Assembly: GCA_023055355.1 (NCBI GenBank)
Contig: JALJCS010000010.1
Span: 23,017,001-23,081,000, forward strand
Direction of reading: 5' to 3'
From: Agelaius tricolor
Lineage: Eukaryota > Chordata > Aves > Passeriformes > Icteridae
DNA: 64,000 nt
This document shows, in pieces, positions 53,013-64,000 of the stretch (positions are counted from its first letter, which is position 1; every line of letters starts with the position of its first letter). Position numbers and translations under genes: made by a program. The notes under the pieces were generated by a model, which worked only from the letters and a program-made list of their open reading frames with translations, ran no database searches and was not told the origin of the DNA.

Positions 53013-56000
53013 TCACATTTGAAATTGATGTTGCCTTTAATTGCTTCTTCTTCCCTGAAAGTCCATTGTACTGTCTGCATTGTTTCTATCTCTGCTTGCT
53101 GACTCTTCCATTAGTGCTCCTCGAGGCTTAGAGAGCTCCAGTGAGAGCTCTGCTATCTTTAGCTTTGCTTCCTGTTCTCCAGTTTGGGAGAAACACTTTT
53201 ATCCCACTAGCAGCAATTTCCCTATTCACTCTTTTTCATTGCTTTGCATGTTGCTCTGTTATTTCTATCTTTACAAACCTATCTGCACCTGTCACTGTCT
53301 GCCCTTGATTTAAAAAATGGAGGGCATACATATCTTGCTGTATGGAGGAAATGTTGCTGATATAAAGCTGGAGGGCTAAAGCCAATGGCTAAAATGCTCA
53401 AACTTTTCTATGCAAAATTTTCCTACAACCTCGTCTTCTTGATTTATGGCTGTTTTATGACAGTGAAGCAACCACAGATTAGATTCATCTGGCCTAGTGC
53501 TTCCATCTTTCATCTCTGTATGTGTTGAAATGTATTTGCTATTTGCTGTGCATATTTGCTATCGCTCCTTTGTATTTGATGAAGTGTTTTTGCCATCTTG
53601 CAGAGGCTCTTTGGGTGGGACTCAGCAGTGTCAGTACAGGCATAAAGTGTGATTTTACCCATTGTGGGGTTTCCTGTTTGGCCACCAGGAAAATCTCTCC
53701 AGAAGGGGGTGAGGCTGTCCCAGGGTGTGTGCTCCATGCAGATGGCTCATACTGCTGCAGGATGCTTTACCCTTCTGCAACTGAGTATTAAATGGCTGTC
53801 ACTGACAACACAGCACCTCTCATCTTATCTTGCCATCTTAAGCTTCCTCTGGCAGCTTCTCAGGAAGTCAGAGGAGTCACACTTGTGTGGAATCCAAAGG
53901 GACAGACAAATTGTAGCAAATGAGAGACAAACCCACACTACAGAGCAATATTTTCCTAGTGTTAATACCTCTGAGTGAAAATGCAGATTCAGGCATAGTA
54001 ATGAAAGAGAAAAACAGAAAAAGGTAAAATAGAAGTAAAATAAAGTAAAACATTACATGTAGCCTTATCAGAAAGCCCTGTTAAACATAGCATTCATAGA
54101 GGTCAGACTGGACTACCAAATCCCTCTCTATGGCTTTTGTTAGCTTAACCCTCACCTTGAGAATTCTGTGCTCTGCAGGTCTTCTGCATAATTTTCTACT
54201 GGAAACTTTTTTACCCCCCTTTTCTCTTAAATTTTTTTCCTGAATCTGTTTATAGTCTGTTTTGGAGTAGCATTGGTGTGTGCATTGAGACTGGCATACA
54301 TGTGTTTATTACTACAGGGGTAAAATTATTTTCACAGCACCTCTTTCAAAGATCTGAGACCCACTGTAATTCTACTGAATTAAACTCATTAGTATGAGGT
54401 GTTTGCCCATATTTATGTCATAAAAGAAAACCTTAAACATTATTGCTGGATAGAATGTGAAATACATCTCATTTTTACCATATATATCCTCCTTCCTTTA
54501 TGGACTTCATATCCCACATGGAAAAGTCAAGACAGAAATTTCCACCTATTATTTCTTAAAAATAAACCACCAACAAAATTCTCTATAATTACAGGGGGTC
54601 TCTAAATGTTAGAGGTAATACTGAAACGTTGACAGGTGTCTAACTTCTACTGGTGAGGAATGAGCAATTTAGTTAGGATGAGATAATCGTGCATTTCCAG
54701 TGGAAAGCAACGCTCTCCATCCTGGATAAAAATGATTATTTTAATAAGGCTTGAAATCATAGGCATGATACTGTGATAGTACATAGGATGAACCCATATG
54801 CAAAACCAAAAACCCTAAATGGAGCTTGAGCAGGGATTCTCTAATGGATTAGTTAAGATTATAACAATAGTCTGTTAGCCATGGAAATAAGATTTATGAT
54901 TTTGCATAAAACAATTATTTGCAATCTGGGGGGAAAAAAACTAAAAAAGCCCAAAGGCATTTTCTCCTCATATCTTTTTCTGTCTTTTAAAAACATTTTG
55001 CTTTTTAATATTTAAAATGTCTTTTCACACTTTATTGGTTTTTTTTCTGTTATCAAGGATGATACACAACTCAATTCTACTACTACTTACAGGCTTCAGG
55101 ATTTATCTCAGGCTATCATGTTAATACTGCAGGGGAGTCTATTTTTCTTAGGGTGCAGGCTGGGGTTGCTGGTGATGTCCTTGTTGCATTTAATCAGCAA
55201 CATTAGACAGAAACTACCCCAGGAAGAGGCTCATTACAAAGCAGTACCTGTGGAGAGCCACAGCTCTCCTGGTAGCCAGCTTGGTGAAGGCTGTATCCAC
55301 TTCTTCACTTTCTGTCTCTGTCTCTAATTGTCTCCTCACACTCTCTGTTCTTTGTAAGCTGAAAGGTCTTTTGGGAGACGCTGGCCAAGAGGCACAAGGC
55401 TGTGCTTGGCACAACAGGACACAGATCTTGGCTGGAGCTTTTTGGCAAGGCAGTGATCCTGATACTGCACTGACAATACAGGTTTCACACAGAAAGATCA
55501 ATAGGGATGAGGCATAAGTTCTTTAAAGCCTCCTCTCTTCTATGATTAGTAGGGAACAATTCATTTATAGTCCATCATCCTCGTAAGAGTTTTGTGAGAA
55601 TTAATTATATAATGCTGGCACAGTGCTTTGAAGATGCAGAGGCAGATCCCTGGCTGTGTAGCAGTTCAGATAGCACAAACTACCCTAACACAACAAAAGC
55701 AAAAAAATCATCTACTGCTTTTCTTGGCTACTGGACAGCACTTGTGGAGGTTATTTCCTAGCCTGGCTGTGAGGATGAGAAGTCTCCTGCCTCTCTCTAG
55801 GCTCACAACTCCTCAGGGATGGGCTCAAGACAGCTCTTGGCAGAAAGGAGCCTGAGGATACTCAGTGATTCCAAAAGTTCTCCTTCATGTGATCTGGATA
55901 CAGCAGGGCATTAGAGAAAAGCACAAAGCAGCAGCATTTTATGTACCAGATCTCACCTTGCTCAAACCTTCTGTGTATGGAGCCTTAATTATTGTAATTC

Positions 56001-56212
56001 TCTGTCTCCATGTCATGTTGCCATTTGTCACAGTGTTGAAAATAAGTGTGAACAAAGGTGAAAATAACTACATAAAGCAAAGCCTAAGTGAAAGAATGGA
56101 TAAGAGGGAGGAGTCAGCAGCCTTTTTTAAAATAATGTATTCTTCTCTTATTAAGGAAAAAAAACTGAGGAATTCTTGGTTTGTTTGGTTTGTTGTTTTT
56201 TATTTTTTTTTG

Positions 56213-56625
56213 ACTCATAGAATTGTTAAGGCTGGAAAAGACCTTTAAGGTCACTGAGTCCAGCTGTTAACCCAGTACACCAAGCCCACCACTAAACCAT
56301 ATATCACCAAGTGCCACATCTCCACCTCTTCTAAATACCTCCAGGGATGGTGACTCAACCACTTCCCTGGGCACTCTATTCCAATGCTTAAGAACAGTTT
56401 CAGTGAAGCAATTTTTCCTGGCATCCAATCTAAACCTCCCCTGGTGCAACTTAAAACCATTTCCTCTTGTTCTATCATTTGTTACTTGAGAGAAGAGACC
56501 AACATCCACCTCAGTGCAGTTTCCTTTCAGGTGGTTGTAGAGAGAGATAAGATCTCCCTGAGCCTCATTTTCTTCAGGCTAAATAATCCCACTTCCCTCA
56601 GCTGCTCCTCAAAGGACTTATAACA
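56213..56625 (-). mobile_element. CR1 LINE 3' fragment
   Basis: The plus strand shows the reverse complement of a CR1 3' end: TCATAGAATTGTTAAGGCTGG, then AAAGACCTTTAAGGTCA, AACCCAGTACACCAAGCCCACC-like text, and TCAGCTGCTCCTCAAAGGACTT at the far end. The element therefore lies on the minus strand, with its 3' end at the left. It is a 5'-truncated copy with no intact coding frame. The T-rich run just left of it (56198-56210) is not part of the usual CR1 end. Confidence 0.93.
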
Positions 56626-59090
56626 AACTTTTGAAATACCAGAAGCATTTTTGAAACACAAAAGGACTGAAGAACTCGTGTTCAATCTGACCATTTAAGC
56701 TTTTTAATGAGTCTAGATGGACACCTTTCAAGGCTTGCACAGTCATAAAGTAAGGCAAATTCATGCCTTCCTGAGTGCTTTTTTTTTTTTTTTTAAATCT
56801 AAAACAAAAGCATTTCTTGGAAATAGAAGGGAGAACATTTCCTTCTACTTTAGAATAAGCCACTGGAACAACCTTCCTACAGAACTGTACTTGTGGTCTT
56901 CTGATTGTATTTGGTGCCTTTATAACAGAAGGGATTTACTGCCAACAGAAGTTATTAGTTTGCCAAAAGTCACTTCACAAAATCTATGGCTTGTATAATG
57001 GAAAGGGTCCTAGAACCTCATATGTTTTGGCTTAAATATTTATGTCCATTGATTTCTTTATAGAAAATCACACTTTGGCATCAGCATTCACCTGTTTGCA
57101 TGGCAGAGCTGGAAACTGGTCTGGGTCTCTTCTACCTCTGGAAGCCTGTGCTGCAATTTTGGTGGGGTAGGCATGGAATAATCAGTTCATTCGCCATCAA
57201 ATGATGGGATTCAGTGTACAAAAGTGATGGAAGTCAGGATAGAGAGATGTGATATTTTTTTCAGAAGCAGAAAGATTCTATGAAGAGTGGAAACCAACCA
57301 TTCAAAACAGCATGTGAGTGCTTCAGATGCTCCAGTTTTGACCAAGCATAAAAACGTGAACAGCTACTTCACAAGCACTTCTTGTCCTCCATTGACTTCC
57401 ATTAAGAATCACAGTTCTTGCAAACCTAAATAATGTATTTTTCCACGTGTGATGTGTGTATGCATATACATAGGTACAAGTTTTGTCCTCAGGGAGGGTG
57501 GCAATGTCTGATGGAGCCCTTTCTTCAGAGCACACACAGAGCACCCCCTGGCTTTCTCCTGTTTAAAACCTAAGCACTTCTAGAGAAGCTACTTCTTCAC
57601 AGAAAGTTAAGAGGCTTTATTCTCAAAGAAGTGCTTTATGAAACACTAAAAAAAAAAAAAGGCAAACAAACAAAACACTTGTATGAGTAATTGTACAGAA
57701 GGTGTAAGTCTGCCAAGCAAGGCACAGAGCACTTTCACTGTGAACACAGAGTTGTCCTGGGGCTCCTAAATAAGCTGTAGTGTCAGGTCTATTCCTTTTG
57801 CATTCAGGATTCAAAACAATCTTTGCTGTTCTAGATTTCTATTTAAAATATACACAGGAGTTGCTCTAAAAATAATCAAACCAGAATATTCCTTCTGCAC
57901 AAAATGTAATGAATTTTATTGCTTTCCATTTGCAGGAAAATGGAAAATTAAAAATTAATTTTTTGTATCAACACAGAAATTGGAAAGTTTTGAATTGATG
58001 ATGGTAATATGGAAACTTTTGAGGATGCTTTTGCACAGAGGAGTTTGCCACTTCAAAACAATTTTCTTTCCCTCAAACTAATTTTATGAAATTTCTGAAT
58101 GTTCTTTAAAAGTGAGTGTAAAGGAAGTAATGTGAGATTTTCTAACAGGAAATGCTCTGACAAGTCAATAAAAGCCTCTTAATATCTACAGAAGATACTG
58201 AAGAAGTAATGTAAGTGCAACCAGCATCTGGAGAGGAGAGGGTGGCACAAGCTAATCCTTTTTGGGGTCACAGGCCTGATGGTGCCCATGGGAGGAGTCA
58301 GCAGCAGGCAAGAACCCACAGGTCAGAGCAGCTCACTGTAGTTTCTGCCCTTGACTCCTGACAGGCACAATTTTCCAAAAAATGAGCACTTCTCATGCCA
58401 CTTCTAGTTGCTATAACTGCAGATATTCAGAAACTTGGAGAAATTTCTTTGCTTTGCTTGGGGCCAGTCTCAAACCTTTTCTGATTAGAAGTATATTTGT
58501 ACCTTTGTACATTTGTACAACATAACTAATTATGTTGAGCAGAGACAAGTAGTAGATGGGAGATGCAAATAATTTTGAAAGATTTTGTTTTTCTTTGCTG
58601 AAAGTTATTCCAGTAGTGGGAAAATACTGTTTTACTACCTTTTTAAACAGTTTTTTGAAATGTAACTTTAACTGGAAATACTGATTTAAAAGGAGGAAAT
58701 CTATTTTAATACTGCAAAGCCAGTTGGGGAAAAAGAAGATATCCTCTCCTTTTTTATGCTGATTATTTGAGTTGGTTGCATTTTTTGTTCATAGCTATTG
58801 TAAAAACAAAATGTAAATTGCACAATTAAAGATTTGGAGCAGCCTCCTTTATCATTGCATAATTTACAGTGTGTCAGGGACATCTAATAACATCCTATTA
58901 CGGATCACTTATCAGATAGTTGTTGAGTTAACTGCTATTATCTTCTTTGCCATCCCCCATAATTTGATGTGAATAGTTTCTGTTATTTGCAGGATGGTAA
59001 TAATCTTCCCACCTTGTTATGAAGCCCTTTTTCTGACATTTTTCTAAGGTATCCTCTCCTATTCTCATTCTTGTCTGGTTGTGTTATCAC
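56626..59090. other. Upstream intergenic block, no gene recognised
   Basis: AT-rich, with a 16-base T run (56779-56794), a 13-base A run followed by CAAACAAAC text (57648-57675) and an 8-base inverted repeat at 58518-58537. No exon recognised. Confidence 0.5.
58518..58537. repeat. Short inverted repeat
   Basis: CAACATAA, a four-base CTAA loop, then TTATGTTG: perfect 8-base arms. Preceded by three closely spaced TTGTAC words. Too short to claim a function. Confidence 0.5.
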
Positions 59091-59186
59091 CTGGAGGTAG
59101 CACTATATAGATTTTACTGCTTCGTGCTTGCTCTTTCCTTGCACCCCGCAATTGGCCACTGCTGTGGATATTGCTGCTCCGCTGTG

Positions 59187-59324
59187 ATGGGGCTCCGTTC
59201 CTATCTGCAGCTGCTGCTGGTGCTCTGTGTGTTTTCTAATGCAGATTTTCCCGGGGTGGCCAAGAGCACTAAAGCTGCTGCATTAGCCCTGCCTGCCTGC
59301 AGTGGACACTGCAATTGCCTTTGA
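59187..59324 (+). other. 45-codon ORF with signal-peptide-like start (doubtful)
   Basis: From an ATG at 59187 with G at -3 and +4, the frame reads MGLRSYLQLLLVLCVFSNA and continues to a Cys-containing end before TGA. The N-terminus has the basic, hydrophobic, polar order of a signal peptide, and the C-terminal part has three cysteines. The upstream frame is open for 36 more codons. I do not recognise a family. Leu-rich frames arise easily from CTG-rich DNA, so chance is the default reading. Confidence 0.15.
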
Positions 59325-59587
59325 CGCTCCCACCATCCCATTACTCAGGCAGGGCCGTGGCTGCCTTTAGTGCCTGTCGCTGACTAATGCTGCGGAGATG
59401 TGCCTCAGCACCGCTTGTGAGGACTCATCCCCGCTCCCCTTTCCCTCCTCACTGGCCACCAGCACAGCTGCTTGACTTGGAAAAGGCTGGGATCGCTCTA
59501 CTGCCGCTCCCTGGGGCACCCAGCAGCCTCAGGGGGCTGGAGTGCTGGGGCATGGCGAGCAGTCTCCGCTCCAAGGCCAGGCAGGCT

Positions 59588-59613
59588 GGATCCTCGCTCC
59601 GGATCCTCGCTCC
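59588..59613. repeat. 13-base tandem pair
   Basis: GGATCCTCGCTCC occurs twice in direct succession within the GC-rich patch. Confidence 0.85.
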
Positions 59614-59760
59614 CTGCCAAGAGCAGCTGCTGCTCCTCTGCTCTCCTGAGCACCCTCCGCGGAGCCCTCAGCTCCCAGATTTGCTGGGAGGTGTCTGCAG
59701 ACAGCGTTCAGGCACGTGCAGGGGAGATGGCAAGAGGCAGGAACCACAGGCTCTGTGATC

Positions 59761-62700
59761 ACCCGCCAGTTTCCAGCTAGCTTTGTGCCTTGCAGCATTT
59801 TTCAGGGTTTGAATAATCAGGCAGAACAGCTCTGGTCAGGAACCCCAGGTGGTGAGCTCTGTTTGCTCTTAGGAAGGAAGTTTTGTGCCTGTGCGATATC
59901 TGATAGCAGTCAATGCAGGCAGAAAGTTCCAGAAAGCTGATCAGGGTCTTGAGAATTATAGTGCAAACTTCTTATTTTTTATTGTTCCCTTTCAGTTCTG
60001 ATTTTTGAGCACTCATTCTCTGGTACTTCAGGACTACAGGCTTTTCAGCATACTCTGGTGCATGTTGTGTCAGTTATAATGTCCAAACATGCACCTGGTG
60101 GTTAAAGAAATCTTTAACCTTTCTGGACTTGTTTTACTAGAGAAATTTAATTTTTAATCAAATGGCCAAGCTGACTAAGCAGTGTTTTTATAGCACTTTC
60201 TCACCTATAGGCTTCAAGTTGGAATGCTTAATGCATCATTAGTACTGCTTGCTACAGCAGGTTCACCTTACAGTGTTAATTTCCCTAACTAGAAATACTC
60301 AAGACTTATGGGATAACTGTTGCCTCTTTCCCTGATAAACATGCATGAAAAAAGCTTGAGAGTATTTTGTAGTCATTCATAGCAGAATAACAGAATGTCT
60401 TGTGCTGCATATCTTTTTTTTTCCCTGTCCAGATACTAATTCAGCACTCAGCTCAAGTGACCATAAAGTACATGAACACATAAAAAGTGAAGTTTCCCTA
60501 CAGGAGCAGTGAGCTGTCAGCTATCTTTCTGACTCCCTTTATTTATTTTCTGCCTTTCCCTTTTGTTAGCTCTTGTCAAATTTCTTTGGAACATTTTTCT
60601 CTGCTATTCTGCAAAAGCAGAAGAAAAGAAAATTGGGGGGAAAAAACTAGGGACTTTTAAGTTTAAAAAATAAATACAATTGGGGAGCTGTAGAAGCAGC
60701 TGTTAGTTGCACAAGCCATAATTTATTAGAATACACATGGCTGTACTCAGCAAAATTAGTGTTTGCTTGGGTTGGCATTTCAGGCAACTCATCACTTTTG
60801 AAACTAGCATATAACAAAGACATCAAGGAAAGCAAAGGAAAAGGGAGTTTTTTGGTGTATGTTTTTTTTTTTTTTCATTCTACACACTTATTCTCCTATA
60901 AATTACCCTTCTGCAAAAAAAACATGTAATTTCCTTCATTTTATGATCAGCATCATCATTCTATGAATATCACCAGCCAGTGTAGTTACCAGCAGCTCAG
61001 TCTCATGGAAGCCTGAGTTCAGGATAGGATAGGAGTGACTGTGGATGCAGGAACTTTATGAATTGGGTGAAAAAACTACACTTGTATGGCTTGACTACAT
61101 TTCACTTCCCTTTTAGCAATGTGTATACCAACGGTAAAAGATCTTGATGAGAAAAACCTCCCTTGCAGGATCCCACTCCAAGGACTGTCCATTCCTCTGC
61201 TTATTATTGGGAAAAAAACAAACACATTTCAAATGCTTCAAAGTTTACAGGGAAACGAGCTGACTCCTTCATTTCAATTCAATATATCAGCTAACAAAAA
61301 TAAATATGTCTCAGGGGATTCCTAACCTGCTGCTGAATCCAAGTGGACCAAAATGTGACTGTCCCTCCACTCCCTTGCAGCATTCCTTGTGACCTGGCCT
61401 GCTGCTCCTTTGAGGGTCTCTGCCAGTCCCACAAGCTGTGGCCAGGGCAGCACAGTCAGAGCTGGGAAATCTCAGGCCAGCTCTGATATTGAGAGGCTGA
61501 AAGGCCAGTGCTGTGCCAGTTCTCCCACGTGGGAAGCACGCACACAACTGAACGTGGTCATGGTTTGTTTATAGATCTGAAGTAGAAGGGGTAAATGGAG
61601 GAAGATGTTCCTGATAGAACAGAAACTGCTAAATAAGTCCAATTCAAAACACAATCTAACTTAAAAGAGGTTTTGCCCAGGTATTTGGTGTTTCCAGTAA
61701 TGGAAATCCTAATTCTTTGGAGAGCCCAAATGCTTAGCAAGAGTCCCATGAGACACAGAGGAGTTCAATGATCTGGTTCAAGCCTCTGCTCAACCATAAT
61801 TTTTAATGTAATCTTGGCAAAACTCTGAAGATAAAATTAAGAACTTAATTAAAGGCTGAAGGAAGTTAGGCTCCTAATTACTGCAGTACTTTTGGAAATG
61901 TTTACTCTTTGACCTTTTCTATTTTCAAAACATGCTTCAAAGTTCTTCCTTATAATATTGCTAGCATAAAGCCATTAAAAACTGTGATGCTCAGGAGAAA
62001 GAAGATAAATAGCTGTGGTATGTCAGTAGCAAAAGGCAAAAAAAAAAGCCCAAACAACTCACTGTTGTTTTATGGTTGCTACTGGGTTCCTTAACAAAAT
62101 GAGACATAACAAGAGACTATGAAACAAGTAGCCCTTAAACAACCGTCAACCCTACAAATCTGGCTTTTCTTCTTGCTTTCACATTAAAAATTATTGCATA
62201 TGTGAAAATTAACCCTACTTGCCCTTCAAACCACTGTTCATTATGACATTACCCATCAGTACCACACTACCACAGAAATGGTTGATTCAATAGATATTCC
62301 ACAAGCAGCACTGACCCCAAATAATAAAAAATAATGGGAGGAAACAACAACTAAGATAAATTTTCTGATTAAATATTGATGTAGAAATTATTATTTGTTT
62401 CCTGACTTTCCTACATTTAGTACTTGTGAGCAGTGTCCCTCAGTCATGAAACATTAATGATCTATTTTTATAGCTTGCTTTTGTTCTTAATCTAAGTTAT
62501 TTTATGAAACTACTTTTTTTTTTTTATGGTGCTGTGGATTCAGATTCTTTTTGCCTATTGAGCTACACCATTATTGTCACCTCAAGTGTAGCAAACTTTT
62601 TTAAAACTATTTTCAGAATTAAGGAGAGTTCTCTACAGATTGAGAGAAATTTGAGTTTGCCGATGTTCACAGGCCACAGAACACCCTCCAGACACATTTC

Positions 62701-63860
62701 ATTAGGTATTGTGCTTCTGACAGAGAGGCAAATCCTGTCAGGCTCAAAGCAGGTGAAGTCCTGAATCAGTGCAGTGACAAATGCACGTGCTATCAGTCAC
62801 AAGAGACCATAAGCAGCAGGGCCATCAGGGCAGGCACAGCCAGTCCCACTGTGCTCCATTCAGCTCAGCACCCACTGCCCAAGCAGGCCTTGGGACAGAT
62901 ACTTGAGGAAGAGTAGACAGTGTATCCTACAGAAAAGACCAAAGTTTTCTCACTGTTTCTTTCCTGATTTCATCTAATCTGCATCTCAGAACCTTCCTGA
63001 GTTCAGAGATAATATCTTAGTGTTTGACAGTCTTTGTGTAGTTTTTTTGTTCCTGTATTTGTCAAAAGTATTTTGTGGGATGCACATCCTCCTGCAGCAT
63101 GAGCTGTGCACACCAATCCTGTGAAATTCTATCTGCTCTTTGTTTGGAGCACATCACTTGAGCATTTAATTAGATTTGTCCAAATTTTGTGTTTTATAAA
63201 GCAGTGAACAATCATTTGTCACTGACTTTCTGTGACCTTCTCATGATCCTGCAACCAGTGCTTGTTTTTTTGAGGCCTGAGTCCTAGTTATTTTTGTCAC
63301 TCCTCAAAAGTAAGCTATACCTTACATTTGATCAGCTTTAGAGCACTTTGGACATTTCAGTTTTTCCTCAGAAAAAAGAAAAGCATGGAACTAGTGGCTA
63401 TGATTTTGCACATTTCCCCCTCTTTTCTCTATCAGTTCTGTTAGTACTCATCCCAACAAAGTCCATGGGGAAATTGCACTTTAAAGTAGCTCTAGAATAA
63501 CTAGTCATCAATAAAGAAATTTGGATTTCTAAGGTCTTGAAAAACTTCTATGATCTCTGTTAAGTTTCATCTTGCTTATATGCAGAAAAAAAAAAATGCA
63601 GCAGTTCAGAGCAGATCTTCTGCTGGTGCAAATTTAATGGCTCCCACAGCTGGTGTATATTGATGTAGCTCTATTGATTCACAGACTCCTACACTGATTT
63701 ATATCAAGCAAGGACCTGGGCCTCTGTGTCCCAGCAGAACCCAGTGATAAACTTTGTTTTAAAACAAGTTAGGAGGGAGTAATTCTGTTGAAGCACATCC
63801 TTGTGCCAGGTACACCTTTCCAATGAGCAGTGTGTGGCTGCCGCTGGCCTCGGCAGAGCT
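59761..63860. other. Upstream intergenic block, no gene recognised
   Basis: AT-rich DNA with T-runs (for example 60861-60875 and 62512-62524). Short open frames only; no repeat family, RNA gene or exon recognised. Confidence 0.5.
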
Positions 63861-63867
63861 CCCTCTG

Positions 63868-64000
63868 TGCCAGCAGCAGCACCGGCAGCAGCAGAAGCAG
63901 CAGGAGCTGCAGGAGCAGGAGCAGCAGAGCTGCAGGAGCGGCTGCAGCAGCAACAGGAGCAGCTGCAGCAGAGCTGCAGGAGCTGCAGCAGCGGCAGCAA
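63868..64000. repeat. GCA/CTGCAGGAG-rich repeat, cut by window edge
   Basis: Imperfect GCA trinucleotides interleaved with CTGCAGGAG units. An 18-base word, GCAGCAGAGCTGCAGGAG, occurs at 63921-63938 and again at 63965-63982, 44 bases apart. In one plus-strand frame it begins as a Gln/Glu/Leu run (QELQEQEQQ) and then turns into Ser/Cys/Ala; on the minus strand it gives Cys/Ser/Ala runs. Most likely an expanding trinucleotide-derived minisatellite. A coding exon at the edge cannot be ruled out. Confidence 0.65.

Larger units (their letters stand above)
43181..56212. other. Upstream intergenic block, no gene recognised
   Basis: AT-rich DNA upstream of CNTNAP5. Contains a G-rich run near 43252-43278, a near-duplicate AAGCCGCTAGTGCTC pair (43279-43310), a 21-base tandem pair (51355-51396), T/G-rich simple tracts (51437-51485 and 52961-53012) and a TG/TA-rich tract (48508-48590). 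The 49900-50170 part has a conserved-element texture. No coding exon recognised. Confidence 0.5.
59100..59760. other. GC-rich patch, possible weak CpG island or enhancer
   Basis: GC content and CpG frequency are clearly higher than the flanks, though lower than the CNTNAP5 island. It includes a 13-base tandem pair (59588-59613) and a short signal-peptide-like frame (59187-59324). About 17 kb upstream of the CNTNAP5 promoter, it could be a distal control region or the start of an unannotated transcript. Confidence 0.35.

Noticed and set aside
52728..53131. Overlapping 124- and 108-codon plus-strand hydrophobic frames
   Set aside because: Phe/Leu/Ser-rich translations of T-rich DNA that include a T/G simple tract; no membrane-protein family recognised.
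55865..56248. 127-codon plus-strand open frame
   Set aside because: It runs through a T-rich tract into the antisense CR1 end, so part of the frame is repeat-derived.
56251..56509. Minus-strand frames of 75-80 codons
   Set aside because: They are translations of the CR1 3' region. They lack any reverse transcriptase motif and are too short to be an active element.
63704..64000. 98-codon minus-strand Cys/Ser/Ala frame at the right edge
   Set aside because: It is a read-through of the GCA-rich repeat, not a protein with structure.

Overview
This is a stretch of bird nuclear genome, most likely from a songbird. It is AT-rich and nearly gene-free, with no operons or long open frames. It carries two CR1 LINE 3' ends and one LTR-like repeat of a kind I associate with passerines. 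The only confident protein-coding feature is the first coding exon of CNTNAP5 (contactin-associated protein-like 5, Caspr5), on the minus strand at 41931-42009. It encodes a 26-residue signal-peptide segment ending in LWHLGLTATN and stops at a strong splice donor in phase 1.

Layout: positions 1-41930 are the start of CNTNAP5 intron 1, read right to left. This part holds single-copy AT-rich DNA, an LTR-like repeat (about 15975-16390), a CR1 copy (about 18246-18676), small tandem duplications and a conserved-looking AT-rich element (about 40600-40910) beside the promoter. I recognised no second exon, so exon 2 probably lies beyond the left edge. Positions 40945-43180 are a CpG island split by an AT-rich gap at about 42415-42605. 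It contains a TATA box, an inferred 5' UTR with several upstream ATGs, the coding exon and a good CTCF-type motif. Positions 43180-64000 lie upstream of the gene and look like intergenic DNA, with a second CR1 (about 56213-56625), a modest GC-rich patch (about 59100-59760) and a GCA-rich repeat running off the right edge.

How it works together: a TATA-containing CpG-island promoter probably drives minus-strand transcription of CNTNAP5, a neurexin-family neuronal membrane protein. The upstream ATGs, the CTCF-like motif and the AT-rich element are the most plausible control features. All of the longer open frames elsewhere look like chance frames; several depend on non-ATG starts or sit in the CpG island. 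I found no rRNA, tRNA, CRISPR array or novel gene system.
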